A stretch of 64,000 nt of DNA from the NCBI GenBank assembly GCA_020639215.1, contig JACKHA010000007.1:1-64000 (forward strand). The letters are read 5' to 3'. A program made the position numbers and the translations under genes. The notes below the pieces were generated by a model. The model was given only the letters and a program-made list of their open reading frames with translations, searched no databases and was not told where the DNA came from. This DNA comes from Phycisphaeraceae bacterium (GTDB lineage Bacteria; Planctomycetota; Phycisphaerae; Phycisphaerales; UBA1924). Below, one piece after another: positions 41,391 to 49,409 of the stretch; position 1 is the stretch's first letter; each line of letters opens with the position of its first letter.

Positions 41391-42071
41391 CTACACCTCG
41401 CCCAATTTGGCCAGGTCCTTGTCCTGGCCCATCACGATGAGCACGTCACGGGCTTCGAGCGGCTCGCCGGGGGGCAGCACCGCCACCCGCACGCCGCCGG
41501 GCGCTTCCGCGTCGGCCCGCTTGACCGCCACGATGTGCAGCGCGTACTTGCGCCGCACGTCCAGGTCGGCCAGACCCTTGCCGACCCACGCCTCGGGCAC
41601 CACGAACTCCACGATGCTGTACCCCTCGTGGAACTCGATCTGGTTCAGCACGCGCGGGCCGAGGATGCGCCCGGCCCAGCGGTCGGCGGCCTCGTCCTCC
41701 GCAAGCACCACGTCGTCGGCCCCGACGCGCTTGAGCACCTCGGCGGTGGTCCGCGAGCGGGCCCTCGCGATGATCCGAGGCACCTTCATCTGCTTGAGGA
41801 TGACCGTCGCGAGCACCGATGCCTCGAAGTCTTCGCCGATAGCGATGACCGCGGCCTTGACCTTGTGCACGCCGCGCGATCGCATCGAAGCCTCGTCGGT
41901 CACGTCGAGGATGACCGCCTGGGCGACGTCGGCGGCGATGGCCTCGACGGCGTTTCGGTCGCGGTCGCAGGCGAGCACTTCCTCGCCGCCCCGCGAGATC
42001 TGTGTGGCCAGGCGCGAGCCGAACCGCCCGAGCCCCAGCACCGCGACGGGGCGTGTGTCCTTGTCGCCCAT
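41391..42071 (-). CDS. ktrA: Potassium uptake regulator KtrA/TrkA (RCK domains)
   Basis: 226 residues. The N-terminal RCK_N Rossmann domain begins V-A-V-L-G-L-G-R-F-G (nucleotide binding) and has D-R-D at the end of the second strand; the last ~80 residues form an RCK_C domain. It binds ATP/ADP or NAD(H) and gates the membrane subunit KtrB, encoded 50 bases upstream on the same strand. Size is that of the single-unit KtrA rather than the duplicated TrkA of E. coli. Confidence 0.92.
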   Translation of the reverse strand: MGDKDTRPVAVLGLGRFGSRLATQISRGGEEVLACDRDRNAVEAIAADVAQAVILDVTDEASMRSRGVHKVKAAVIAIGEDFEASVLATVILKQMKVPRIIARARSRTTAEVLKRVGADDVVLAEDEAADRWAGRILGPRVLNQIEFHEGYSIVEFVVPEAWVGKGLADLDVRRKYALHIVAVKRADAEAPGGVRVAVLPPGEPLEARDVLIVMGQDKDLAKLGEV

Positions 42072-42121
42072 AAGCGATCGTCTCCGTTGCCCTCGGGCCG
42101 CCGACGCGCCCGACCGGGCGT

Positions 42122-43852
42122 TCAACCGAGCGACACGTTGTCGCGCGGCAGGCGATACGTCCCCGCTGCGGCGCCGCCGCCGCCGATGAGCGAGGCGAGA
42201 ACGGCCAGCGGGCCGACCCGACCCAGGAACATGGTACAGATGATGATGAGCCGTCCGACGGGCGAGAGATCGGCGGTGATGCCCAGCGACAGGCCTGTCG
42301 TCGTCGCCGCGCTGACCGCCTCGAAAAGCAGGGCGTCGAACGGGGCCGACTCGGTCAGGTCCAGCGCGAGCGCGGCCCCGGACACGACCGCGACCAGCCC
42401 AAACGCCACGGTGGCGGCCTTTTTGACCAGAGACTCGGGCAGCGATCGCCCGAACACCTCGACCTCCTCACGCCGCCGGACGGTCGAAACCACCGCAAGA
42501 ACCAGCACCGCGAGCACGACGGTCTTCATCCCCCCGGCGGTCGAGCCCGGGCTGCCCCCGACGGCCATCAGGACCATCAGCATGAACTCCGAGCCGGGGG
42601 CCAGCGAGTCCATGGGCACGGAGTTGAACCCCGCCGTGCGGGCCGAGACGGACATGAACGCCGCGTCGAGCACGCGCTGGCCCAGGGGCGTGCCCGGGGT
42701 CCGCAGCTGGGCGACGAACAGCACCGCGGTCCCGATCGCCAGCAGTGCCGCGGTCGTCACGAGCACGAGCTTGGTGTGGGTGGACAGGCGCGGGCGCGCC
42801 CCGCCCCGACCGCGCCGCCGGACGAATCTCCGAAAGAGGTCCTCCAGAACGACGAATCCCAGACCGCCCATGACGATGGCAGGGACGATTCCCAGGTACG
42901 GCGCCGGGTGCGAGCGAAGGGCGACCATGCTCTGGCCCGTCACGTCGAACCCCGCGTTGCAGAACGCCGAGACGCTGTGGAACACCGCGTGCCAGAGTCG
43001 ATCCAGGAATGAGAGCCGGACGCCCGCGGCGTCCGTGCCGGGCCACATCGCCAGCAGCACCAGTGCCGCGATCATCTCCATGGCCACCGTGGTGAGCACG
43101 ATGAACCACACGAAGCGGCTGATGCGGTGGGCGGGATACTCGTCCAGCGCGTTGCTGAGCGTGACGTGCTCTTTGTGCGACAGGCGGGCCCCGAACAGCA
43201 GCGCCAGCGTCGAGCCGAAGATCATCACGCCCAGCCCGCCGAGCTGGATCGCGCCGAGGATGACGGCCTGGCCGAAAAACGTGAACTCCCCCGCGGTGTC
43301 GCGCACCGCCAGGCCAGTCACGCACACCGCCGATGTCGAGGTGAACAGCGCGTCGAGCCAGGAGATCGGGCGGTCCGGCGGGGTGGCGGCCGGCAGCTTG
43401 AGAAGGAGCGTGGCAACGGCGATCAGCACGCCGAACGAGGCCGGGAACAGCAGCGACGGGTTGGCCATGGTCCGCGCCAGCAGCCCGTTGAGGCGGATGG
43501 CGAAGTGGACCAGAGCGGCCACGGCGCAGAGTTCCATGAGCGGTCCCACGCCGAGCAGGTCCAGGACCCCGGCGACCACGACCAGGCCCTCGCCGATCAG
43601 CCCGGTGGTCGAGCGCCAACGGTCGCGCCCGACCGACCGCCACGCGATGTCGCCCCCGAGCGCCAGCGCCAGCCACGTGGCGATCAGCGCCAGCGGGCCG
43701 AGCAGGATCGCGGGGAGAACGGGCCGATCGAACCCGTGTTCGAGGGCGACCGCCACCCCGCCGCCCACGCAGCACCCAAGGCCGATCCAGGCCCGGCGCA
43801 GGCGCGGGCCCAGGGATCTTCGCAGGGACACATGGCGTGAGGTCTCGCTCAA
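42122..43852 (-). CDS. ktrB: Potassium transporter membrane subunit KtrB/TrkH
   Basis: 576 residues. Four M-P-M repeats each carry a selectivity-filter turn: S-A-V-C-V-T-G-L, S-A-F-C-N-A-G-F, S-A-R-T-A-G-F-N and A-T-T-T-G-L-S. The N-terminal ~120 residues contain extra helices compared with the shortest KtrB. It imports K+ with KtrA. The start is a TTG at 43852: TACCAT (43859-43864) ends exactly 6 bases before it, the same spacing as for other genes here, and the frame has no better start. It sits between lpxC upstream and ktrA downstream. Confidence 0.92.
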   Translation of the reverse strand: MSETSRHVSLRRSLGPRLRRAWIGLGCCVGGGVAVALEHGFDRPVLPAILLGPLALIATWLALALGGDIAWRSVGRDRWRSTTGLIGEGLVVVAGVLDLLGVGPLMELCAVAALVHFAIRLNGLLARTMANPSLLFPASFGVLIAVATLLLKLPAATPPDRPISWLDALFTSTSAVCVTGLAVRDTAGEFTFFGQAVILGAIQLGGLGVMIFGSTLALLFGARLSHKEHVTLSNALDEYPAHRISRFVWFIVLTTVAMEMIAALVLLAMWPGTDAAGVRLSFLDRLWHAVFHSVSAFCNAGFDVTGQSMVALRSHPAPYLGIVPAIVMGGLGFVVLEDLFRRFVRRRGRGGARPRLSTHTKLVLVTTAALLAIGTAVLFVAQLRTPGTPLGQRVLDAAFMSVSARTAGFNSVPMDSLAPGSEFMLMVLMAVGGSPGSTAGGMKTVVLAVLVLAVVSTVRRREEVEVFGRSLPESLVKKAATVAFGLVAVVSGAALALDLTESAPFDALLFEAVSAATTTGLSLGITADLSPVGRLIIICTMFLGRVGPLAVLASLIGGGGAAAGTYRLPRDNVSLG

Positions 43853-43858
43853 GCGGGG

Positions 43859-43864
43859 ATGGTA
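43859..43864 (-). promoter_or_regulatory. -10-like hexamer TACCAT before ktrB (TTG start)
   Basis: Ends 6 bases before the TTG at 43852 on the minus strand. It implies that ktrB-ktrA has its own promoter separate from lpxC. Confidence 0.5.
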
Positions 43865-43927
43865 TCGGTGGGATCAGGCCCGGGGCCGCAGGCAACGCCC
43901 GGCTGCCAGGTGGCGGGCGGCTCGGGC

Positions 43928-44860
43928 TCAGTCGCCAAGCGCATCGAGGATGGCGCGGGCCAGGCGGTGGTTCAGGGCGTGCCCGCCTCGCGAGGCGTGC
44001 ACGTCCATCCGGACCGGATCGCCCACCAGCGCGAGATCACCGATGAGATCCAGCAGTTTGTGCCGGGCCGGCTCGTGCTCCAGGCGCTGGGTCGTCCCAA
44101 TGGGACCGTCTGGCCCGATCACCAGCGCGTCGGACTCGCGCAGGTGCGTCAGCAGGCCCGCGCTGCGCATCGCATCCGCCTCGTGGCGCAGGCAGAACGT
44201 GCGGGCGGGCGCGATCTCGCTGGCGTACCGCGCCGCCGAGCCGTCCCATAAGGCCGACTGGCGACCCAGCCACGCCGCCGACGCCGCGGCGTCCGGATCG
44301 CTGCCCGAGGCCATCGCGTCGTAGTCCAGGTCGTAGCGGAACGAGCACCCTGCCGACTCGCGCGGCGTGGCCCGCGCCCAGGCCTCCCCATCGCGGACTT
44401 CGATCGGGTGCGGGAGAACCCGTTGGCGGAGCGGCTCGCCCTCGCGCACGCCGACGGCGCGGATCGCCTCGACGAACACCAGGCTGCTGGCGTCCATCAG
44501 GGGCACCTCGAGCCCATCCAGATCGATCCGCGCGTCGGTGACGCCCACCCCGACCAGTGCCGACAGCACGTGCTCGGTGGTCGCGACCAGATCGCCCGAG
44601 GGCGTCTGCAGGGTGGTCGACCGGGGCGCCATGCGCGCAAACGCAGGGTGGACGGGGCGAGTCGAGAGCGACGCGACCGTCGCGCGGCAGGCGGGCTGCC
44701 CGGGAAGGTCGGTGCGCCGGAACCAGATCCCGCCCCCCGAGGCGGGGTGGATGGCGACGCGGACGGGGCGCGCCGAGAACAGGCCGATGCCCTCGAGGCG
44801 GACGCAATCGCGGAGCGTCGTGCGTCGCATGGCGGCCGTCGCGTCGGGAGGTGTCGTCAT
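43928..44860 (-). CDS. lpxC: UDP-3-O-acyl-N-acetylglucosamine deacetylase
   Basis: 310 residues; first committed step of lipid A synthesis. Zinc-site motifs are present: T-T-E-H-V-L-S-A-L (first His), H-K-L-L-D-L-I-G-D-L (second His and Asp) and S-R-G-G-H-A-L-N (catalytic His). The N-terminal domain has L-E-G-I-G-L-F-S where E. coli has a Gly-Val-Gly-Leu-His block, so the usual His is replaced by Phe. It overlaps the upstream tetR gene as ATGA, which is not a usual lpxC setting (normally at the end of the division cluster). Its presence argues for a lipid A outer membrane. Confidence 0.9.
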   Translation of the reverse strand: MTTPPDATAAMRRTTLRDCVRLEGIGLFSARPVRVAIHPASGGGIWFRRTDLPGQPACRATVASLSTRPVHPAFARMAPRSTTLQTPSGDLVATTEHVLSALVGVGVTDARIDLDGLEVPLMDASSLVFVEAIRAVGVREGEPLRQRVLPHPIEVRDGEAWARATPRESAGCSFRYDLDYDAMASGSDPDAAASAAWLGRQSALWDGSAARYASEIAPARTFCLRHEADAMRSAGLLTHLRESDALVIGPDGPIGTTQRLEHEPARHKLLDLIGDLALVGDPVRMDVHASRGGHALNHRLARAILDALGD

Positions 44861-45504
44861 CGGGGCGATGGGCGTCGCTCCAGCCCGCGATACAGTGCTA
44901 GGAGGGCGGCTTCCATCTCGCGTCGCGTCGCCGACGGATCGTCGGCGTCGGCGATGGCCAGCACCGCCTCGCGCGAGAACGCGATGATCAGGCGTGCGAC
45001 AGCCTGCACGGGGACCCGTTCCAGCAGGCCGCGCGACACGGCATCCTCGATGAGTGCCTCGGTGTATCGCAGCCACGGAGAGTCAAGGGCGGTCCGATCG
45101 AGCCCGCAGTGGGCCGGGAACTCGACGGCCATGAGCCTGATCACACGAGGATCATCGAGGCTGTCCAGATAGACACCAAAGCCCAAGCGGGCCCGCTCCA
45201 TCGGGTGGTCCACGCCGGCGAGGCCCTGCCTGAGGCGAACCTGCATCTGGGCGGCCTCGGCCTCCACGACAGCCCGGAGCACCGCTGCCTTGTCCGAGAA
45301 CTGGTGGTAGAGCGCGCCCCGCGTCAGGCCCGCCCGCTTGACGATCTCTTCGAGCGACACCGCGTTGAACCCGTGCTCGATGAACGCGTCGCGGGCCGCC
45401 GACAGGATGGCCGCGCGGCTGGCTTCACGCCGTTCCCTCTGCGTCCGCCTCGGCCTGGTTTGGGCTGCGGCGGTTCCCGGAGGATGTTCCGGAGAGTTGG
45501 CCAT
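44857..45504 (-). CDS. TetR/AcrR-family transcriptional regulator
   Basis: 215 residues. The N-terminal helix-turn-helix is clear: R-A-A-I-L-S-A-A-R-D-A-F-I-E-H-G-F, then S-L-E-E-I-V-K-R-A-G-L-T-R-G-A-L-Y-H-Q-F-S-D-K at about residues 45-70. The C-terminal ligand domain resembles AcrR-type repressors. The first ~25 residues are an unstructured Pro/Arg/Thr tail. The stop overlaps the lpxC start by four bases, so regulator and lpxC are made from one mRNA. Ligand unknown; control of its own operon is the simplest guess. Confidence 0.9.
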   Translation of the reverse strand: MANSPEHPPGTAAAQTRPRRTQRERREASRAAILSAARDAFIEHGFNAVSLEEIVKRAGLTRGALYHQFSDKAAVLRAVVEAEAAQMQVRLRQGLAGVDHPMERARLGFGVYLDSLDDPRVIRLMAVEFPAHCGLDRTALDSPWLRYTEALIEDAVSRGLLERVPVQAVARLIIAFSREAVLAIADADDPSATRREMEAALLALYRGLERRPSPR

Positions 45505-45669
45505 GCGGCTCCGGCGCGCCGGGGCATGGACCCGGACCGGCCAACGCCGAGTCCGCCCGTCCCGCCACGCGTCTTTGGGGCGACGATAGGCGATCGGGCG
45601 CGTCCGGTAAAGCGTTTGTCTGGCGTTTGGGGTTCCGTTCGCGCCCCGGAAGAGGGGGAATCGCGGCCC

Positions 45670-45701
45670 AAAAAGCATGAAGCCCGGGCCGAAGCCCGGG
45701 C
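45670..45701 (-). terminator. Terminator of tRNA-Ala
   Basis: On the minus strand an 8-bp stem GCCCGGGC with a TTCG loop (45682-45701), then TTCATGCTTTTT ending at 45670. Confidence 0.75.
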
Positions 45702-45712
45702 CTGCTGCCGAG

Positions 45713-45787
45713 TGGAGGCAAGGGGACTCGAACCCCTGACCTCATCCATGCCATGGATGCGCTCTACCAAAACTGAGCTATGCCCCC
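45713..45787 (-). tRNA. tRNA-Ala (anticodon GGC)
   Basis: A 75-base cloverleaf on the minus strand. Acceptor GGGGGCA pairs with TGCCTCC (one G-T pair). D arm GCTC...GAGC with a four-T run in the loop. Anticodon stem CATCC/GGATG encloses ATGGCAT, anticodon GGC, reading GCC codons, the favoured Ala codon in this GC-rich genome. T arm GGTTCGAGTCC. CCA is not encoded. Confidence 0.95.
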
Positions 45788-45831
45788 GGCGTGCCCGGGG
45801 CCGCGAGCGGCTCCGGGCGGAAACGACCGCA

Positions 45832-45859
45832 ATGGTAGTCGGAGGCGGTGGGCGGTCAA
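45832..45859 (-). promoter_or_regulatory. Promoter of tRNA-Ala
   Basis: On the minus strand TTGACC (45854-45859), 16 bases, TACCAT (45832-45837), about 38 bases before the mature tRNA 5' end. Confidence 0.65.
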
Positions 45860-45878
45860 TGGCGGCCCGCAACGCCCA

Positions 45879-47075
45879 TCAAGGCTGGGGGGCCTCGGCG
45901 GTCGGGAACCCCGAGGGCGTCGCCCCGGAGTCGGAGTCGGGCGTCATCTCGGGCGGGTGCGGTGCCCACGTGAGTCCATCGGGGATCGGGCCGACCCGGA
46001 CCTGGGTCAGCACCTCGCCCTCGGCCAGGTCAATGATGGCCACCGCCTCGGCGCTGGCGCACACGACCGCGGCGAGGGCCCCGTCGGGCGAGACCGCGAT
46101 GCTCGTCGGCAGCGTGCCCTCGCCCACGTCGATCGTGTGCACGAGCGTGCGCGAGGCCGCGTCGAAGATGCGGACGCGGTTGTCCCCCGGGCAGGACACC
46201 ACGACGCGGGTCGCGTCGGGCGTGAAGCGGACGCGGAAGGGGTAGCCCGGGCACGGGACGGTGTGGGTCCGCTGGCCGGTGGAGGCGTCGAGCACCGCCA
46301 GCACCTCGGCGCGATGGCACGAGACCCACACGGTCGAGGCGTCGGGCGACGCGGCCACGCCCTCGGCGCCCTCACCGGCGATCGTGGTCGCGACGATCTG
46401 CCCGGTCGCCAGGTCCACCGTTGTCACCGTGCGATCGGCCACGCTCGGGACGAACGCGCGGGCGGCGTCGGGCGTGATCGCCAGCATGTGCCCCGCGCGG
46501 GCCTGGAACGGGATGGTCGAGGTGATCGCCTCGGCGCCAACCTCCAGCGTGTCCGGATCGGGCGTGGCGCCGAGGGCCGCGTCGACGTCGACGATCAGCA
46601 GCGTCCGGGCGACCTCGCTCGTGCAGATCACGCGCGAGCCGCCGGGGAGGAAGGCCAGGTCGTTGGGGCGGGAGTTGGCCGCCCCGAGGTTGATCAGCGG
46701 GCCGACGGAGGGCGCGTCGTCGGTGCGCGGGTCGAGGTCGGGGAGCGTCACAACGAGCAGGCGCTGGTCGGGGGTCTGGTGACGCGGGCCCGAGCCATAG
46801 GCCGAGCCGACGACCAGTCGCCCGTCAGCACTCGCGGCGATCTCGTGCAGCCCCACGGGGGCGGCCTCGCGGTGCCAGACGCGGAACGTCGTCGGATCGA
46901 TCAGCACGATGGACCCGTCGCCGCGCGTCGAGACGACGATGTGCCCGTTCCGGGGCGTCGGCGCGGGGTCGGCGTTGGGTTCGCTCGGAGCGACCGGCTC
47001 GGGCTCGGTCTGCGCGATCGCACCGCCGGCCAGCAGGAACGCGATCAGTGTGGCGGCGACGCGGGCGTGGGCCAT
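45879..47075 (-). CDS. Secreted YncE-like beta-propeller protein
   Basis: 398 residues with a signal peptide (M-A-H-A-R, hydrophobic, A-I-A-Q near 22) and a Pro/Glu linker. The rest is a seven-bladed propeller of the YVTN/YncE type: repeated units ending in D-L-A-T-G-Q-I, D-A-S-T-G-Q-R, D-A-A-S-R-T-L and D-L-A-E-G-E-V, with S-P-D-G/A-T-P-D turns between them. Such proteins bind surfaces, DNA or cofactors, but no enzyme motif is visible. The C-terminus is Pro/Ser rich. AAGGGGA serves as a ribosome site before the ATG at 47075. Confidence 0.8.
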   Translation of the reverse strand: MAHARVAATLIAFLLAGGAIAQTEPEPVAPSEPNADPAPTPRNGHIVVSTRGDGSIVLIDPTTFRVWHREAAPVGLHEIAASADGRLVVGSAYGSGPRHQTPDQRLLVVTLPDLDPRTDDAPSVGPLINLGAANSRPNDLAFLPGGSRVICTSEVARTLLIVDVDAALGATPDPDTLEVGAEAITSTIPFQARAGHMLAITPDAARAFVPSVADRTVTTVDLATGQIVATTIAGEGAEGVAASPDASTVWVSCHRAEVLAVLDASTGQRTHTVPCPGYPFRVRFTPDATRVVVSCPGDNRVRIFDAASRTLVHTIDVGEGTLPTSIAVSPDGALAAVVCASAEAVAIIDLAEGEVLTQVRVGPIPDGLTWAPHPPEMTPDSDSGATPSGFPTAEAPQP

Positions 47076-47199
47076 CGTGGTTCCCCTTGATTCCCACGAT
47101 GTATCGGCGGATTCGGGCGGGGTTGCCGAGCGCGGGGCGCCCCGGCCCGGAGCGCACAGTCGTGCCAGTCCACCCAGGCGGATCGACGCGGATGCCGCC

Positions 47200-47976
47200 T
47201 CAGCAGCCCAGGGCGAAGTGGGACAGGAAGTAGAAGAAGTCGTCGTTGGTGATCAGGCCGTCGGGCACGCCGTAGCCCGGCGCGCCGGGGACGGCGGTCT
47301 CGGTCATGTCGGCGACCCACTGGTTGCCGGCGGCGAACTGCTCGAGGTAGTAGAAGAAGTCGTCGGTGTTCACGACGCCGTCCGGCGTGCCGTATCCCGG
47401 TTGGCCGGAGACCGCGGTGGTGGTCAGATCGGGCGGGCAGGGGTTGAAGGGCTCGGGGTACACCGAGAAGGTGTAGACCGGGCTGTCGCCGTGCACGTTG
47501 TCCACGTCGTGGAAGTAGTACGAGCCGTGGTAGACCTCCTGGCCCGGGACGTAGCCCGGGGCCGTCGGGTCCAGGTGCCAGAACGGGAACACGAGGAATC
47601 CGGTGCCGGTCGTGGCGATCGGCATGCGCTGGCCCGCGTCGTGGTACGCCTCAAAGACGTTCCGCGGGTCGCGGATGAAGAAGCCGGGCTCGAACTCGAC
47701 GAGCACCAGTTCGATCTTGCTGCCGGGGTGGGGCTTGTACAGGTCCTGGAACGGACGGTCCGCCGGGGCTTCCTCGATCGGGTAGTCGAAGTCCATGACG
47801 CCCGGAAACGGCGGATAGACGTAGCGCAGCGGCCAGTAGAAGTCGTAGTTGAACAGCACGACCAGATCGTCCTGCGAGTTGCGGTAGACGTACTGCCCCA
47901 GCGGATGGGCGTCGGCGGCCGGCGCAAGCCAAGCCGCTCCGGCCAGCAGGCAGAGCGCGGCGGTCTTTGCGGTCAT
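47200..47976 (-). CDS. Secreted protein with GC-type dockerin-like repeats
   Basis: 258 residues with a signal peptide (cleavage near A-D-A-H, residue 24). Residues ~25-185 are an uncharacterised domain rich in Tyr, Phe, Pro and Asp. The last ~75 residues contain two copies of a dockerin-like unit, each G-x-x-G-Y-G-x-P-D-G-x-x-x-x-D-D-F-F-Y-x-L, with calcium-binding Asp spacing, and the protein ends F-A-L-G-C. This Gly-Cys ending defines the GC-type dockerin-anchored proteins of Phycisphaerae; how they are attached is not known to me. No cohesin is visible in the window. Confidence 0.82.
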   Translation of the reverse strand: MTAKTAALCLLAGAAWLAPAADAHPLGQYVYRNSQDDLVVLFNYDFYWPLRYVYPPFPGVMDFDYPIEEAPADRPFQDLYKPHPGSKIELVLVEFEPGFFIRDPRNVFEAYHDAGQRMPIATTGTGFLVFPFWHLDPTAPGYVPGQEVYHGSYYFHDVDNVHGDSPVYTFSVYPEPFNPCPPDLTTTAVSGQPGYGTPDGVVNTDDFFYYLEQFAAGNQWVADMTETAVPGAPGYGVPDGLITNDDFFYFLSHFALGC

Positions 47977-48100
47977 CCCCAACCCCTGTTCAGTTCCACG
48001 AGCCCGAGACTCGATCGGGTGGCCCCAACCCTCGATTCTACCCGAAACGGTCCGGAGATGCAGCCCGGATCGGAAGCCGAACACGCGACAATCGCGCCGG

Positions 48101-49087
48101 TTACCGGGTCGCGACGATCGCCTCGAGCAGCGCCTTGTGCCCCTCTGGGCTCATGGCCCCGGTCAACGCCTGCATGGCCTGGACTCTGGCCTCGGCGGTG
48201 GAGGCGGTGCCGACCGCTCCCGCGTGGTCCTGCGCGATGGCACGGTCGTCGTCGGTGATGGCGGCCGCGGCGATCACGTCCCCAAGGCGTCCCGCGCCCT
48301 CGCCCAGGAGGTCGTTGTAGACGTCCAGCGGCAGGCGCAGGTACTCGCCCAGCACGGCCCGGGTGACCTTGGTCATCGGAGCGGGTCCGTTCGGGTCGTC
48401 GTTCTCGTTGGCCAGACGCATCACCTCGGCCCGGACGGCCTGCTCGTACTCGCCCACGATCTTCCAGTTGAACCGCCACTGCTGCTCGGTCAGGTAGCCC
48501 TCGGCCCGCAGATCCTCGGTCAGGCTGCCCATCTCCTGGAACGGACGCACGACCGCGATGGCCGACTGCAGGGTGTCCGGGCGGGCCACGTCGACGCGGT
48601 TGATCGCGCCGTCGAGGACCTGGCGCATCAGGCTGGTGTGCTCGATGACGCCCTGCTCGAGGCGGTTGCGTCGGGCGGCCACCGTGCCGCGGAATCGCTC
48701 GATGGCGTCGTCGTCCAGCAGGGGATTGACCGTCAGGGCGACGTAGTGGGGGTCGTCCTGGATCATGATCAGGTTGCCGGCGTCGTCGCGCTTCCCGATG
48801 GGCTCGTAGGGCAGCTCCGGGAGCTCGCCGCTTCGGGCCGGGGTGTTGAACAGGCGGCGGGCCTGGTCCGCGGCGGACTCCGGGCCGGTGTCGGCGGTGG
48901 CGCCGGGGCGGCGCATGGCGGGGGGCAGGACCGGGTTCTGGGCTTCGGGGGTCGCCTGGGGCGTGCGAGGGGTGGACGGCGGCGGGGCGATCTGTGCAAT
49001 CGCGACACCCGGGGCTCCGCCCAAAAGGGCCAGAATCGCCACGCTCTTGATCGCGGTCGTTGCGCCGAGAATCCGGGTCTTCGCCAT
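48101..49087 (-). CDS. Secreted helical protein, paralogue of 49410-50297
   Basis: 328 residues with a signal peptide (A-I-A-Q near 32) and a Pro/Thr-rich linker. The rest is almost all helix, with an E-Q-G-V-I-E-H-T-S-L-M block, a Q-E-M-G-S-L-T-E-D-L segment and an E-Y-E-Q-A-V-R-A-E helix. The next gene upstream has the same order of segments (see findings), so they are diverged duplicates. No enzymatic motif. GGAGAG lies before the ATG. Function unknown; probably periplasmic. Confidence 0.7.
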   Translation of the reverse strand: MAKTRILGATTAIKSVAILALLGGAPGVAIAQIAPPPSTPRTPQATPEAQNPVLPPAMRRPGATADTGPESAADQARRLFNTPARSGELPELPYEPIGKRDDAGNLIMIQDDPHYVALTVNPLLDDDAIERFRGTVAARRNRLEQGVIEHTSLMRQVLDGAINRVDVARPDTLQSAIAVVRPFQEMGSLTEDLRAEGYLTEQQWRFNWKIVGEYEQAVRAEVMRLANENDDPNGPAPMTKVTRAVLGEYLRLPLDVYNDLLGEGAGRLGDVIAAAAITDDDRAIAQDHAGAVGTASTAEARVQAMQALTGAMSPEGHKALLEAIVATR

Positions 49088-49409
49088 GGTCACATCTCTC
49101 CGATCTGCACGCCCCGAGGGGCGATGGTCCACGCGGCTTGCGAGCGACGGGTCTTTGATCGGCGCGACCGCTCGGCACCATGACCGGGACGGGCGTTCGC
49201 CGCGATGGCTCGTCACCCCAACATGATCTTGACAGCGGCGGGCTCCCACCGAGCCCGCCGAACCGCAAGGGTACGCCAGAATCTACGCCCGAGCCGCCGG
49301 ATGGTGGCGGTCGGACGCGGGGCCAGGCGTCACAAACCGGCGTGTCCCCCCTTGTTGAGGGCCGGAAAGTCGCGCGGCGCGGGCGGCACGGCCCCGAACC
49401 CGGCGTGCG
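49088..49409. other. 322-base intergenic region between two paralogous genes
   Basis: It contains a perfect 10-bp hairpin (49236-49245 with 49251-49260) that may end the upstream transcript although no T run follows on the minus strand. The rest holds the leader of the gene starting at 49087. TTGACA at 49229-49234 on the plus strand has no partner -10 and no gene downstream. Confidence 0.5.

Noticed and set aside
49229..49234. TTGACA on the plus strand as a promoter
   Set aside because: No -10 at usable distance and no plus-strand gene until 50398, which has its own box.
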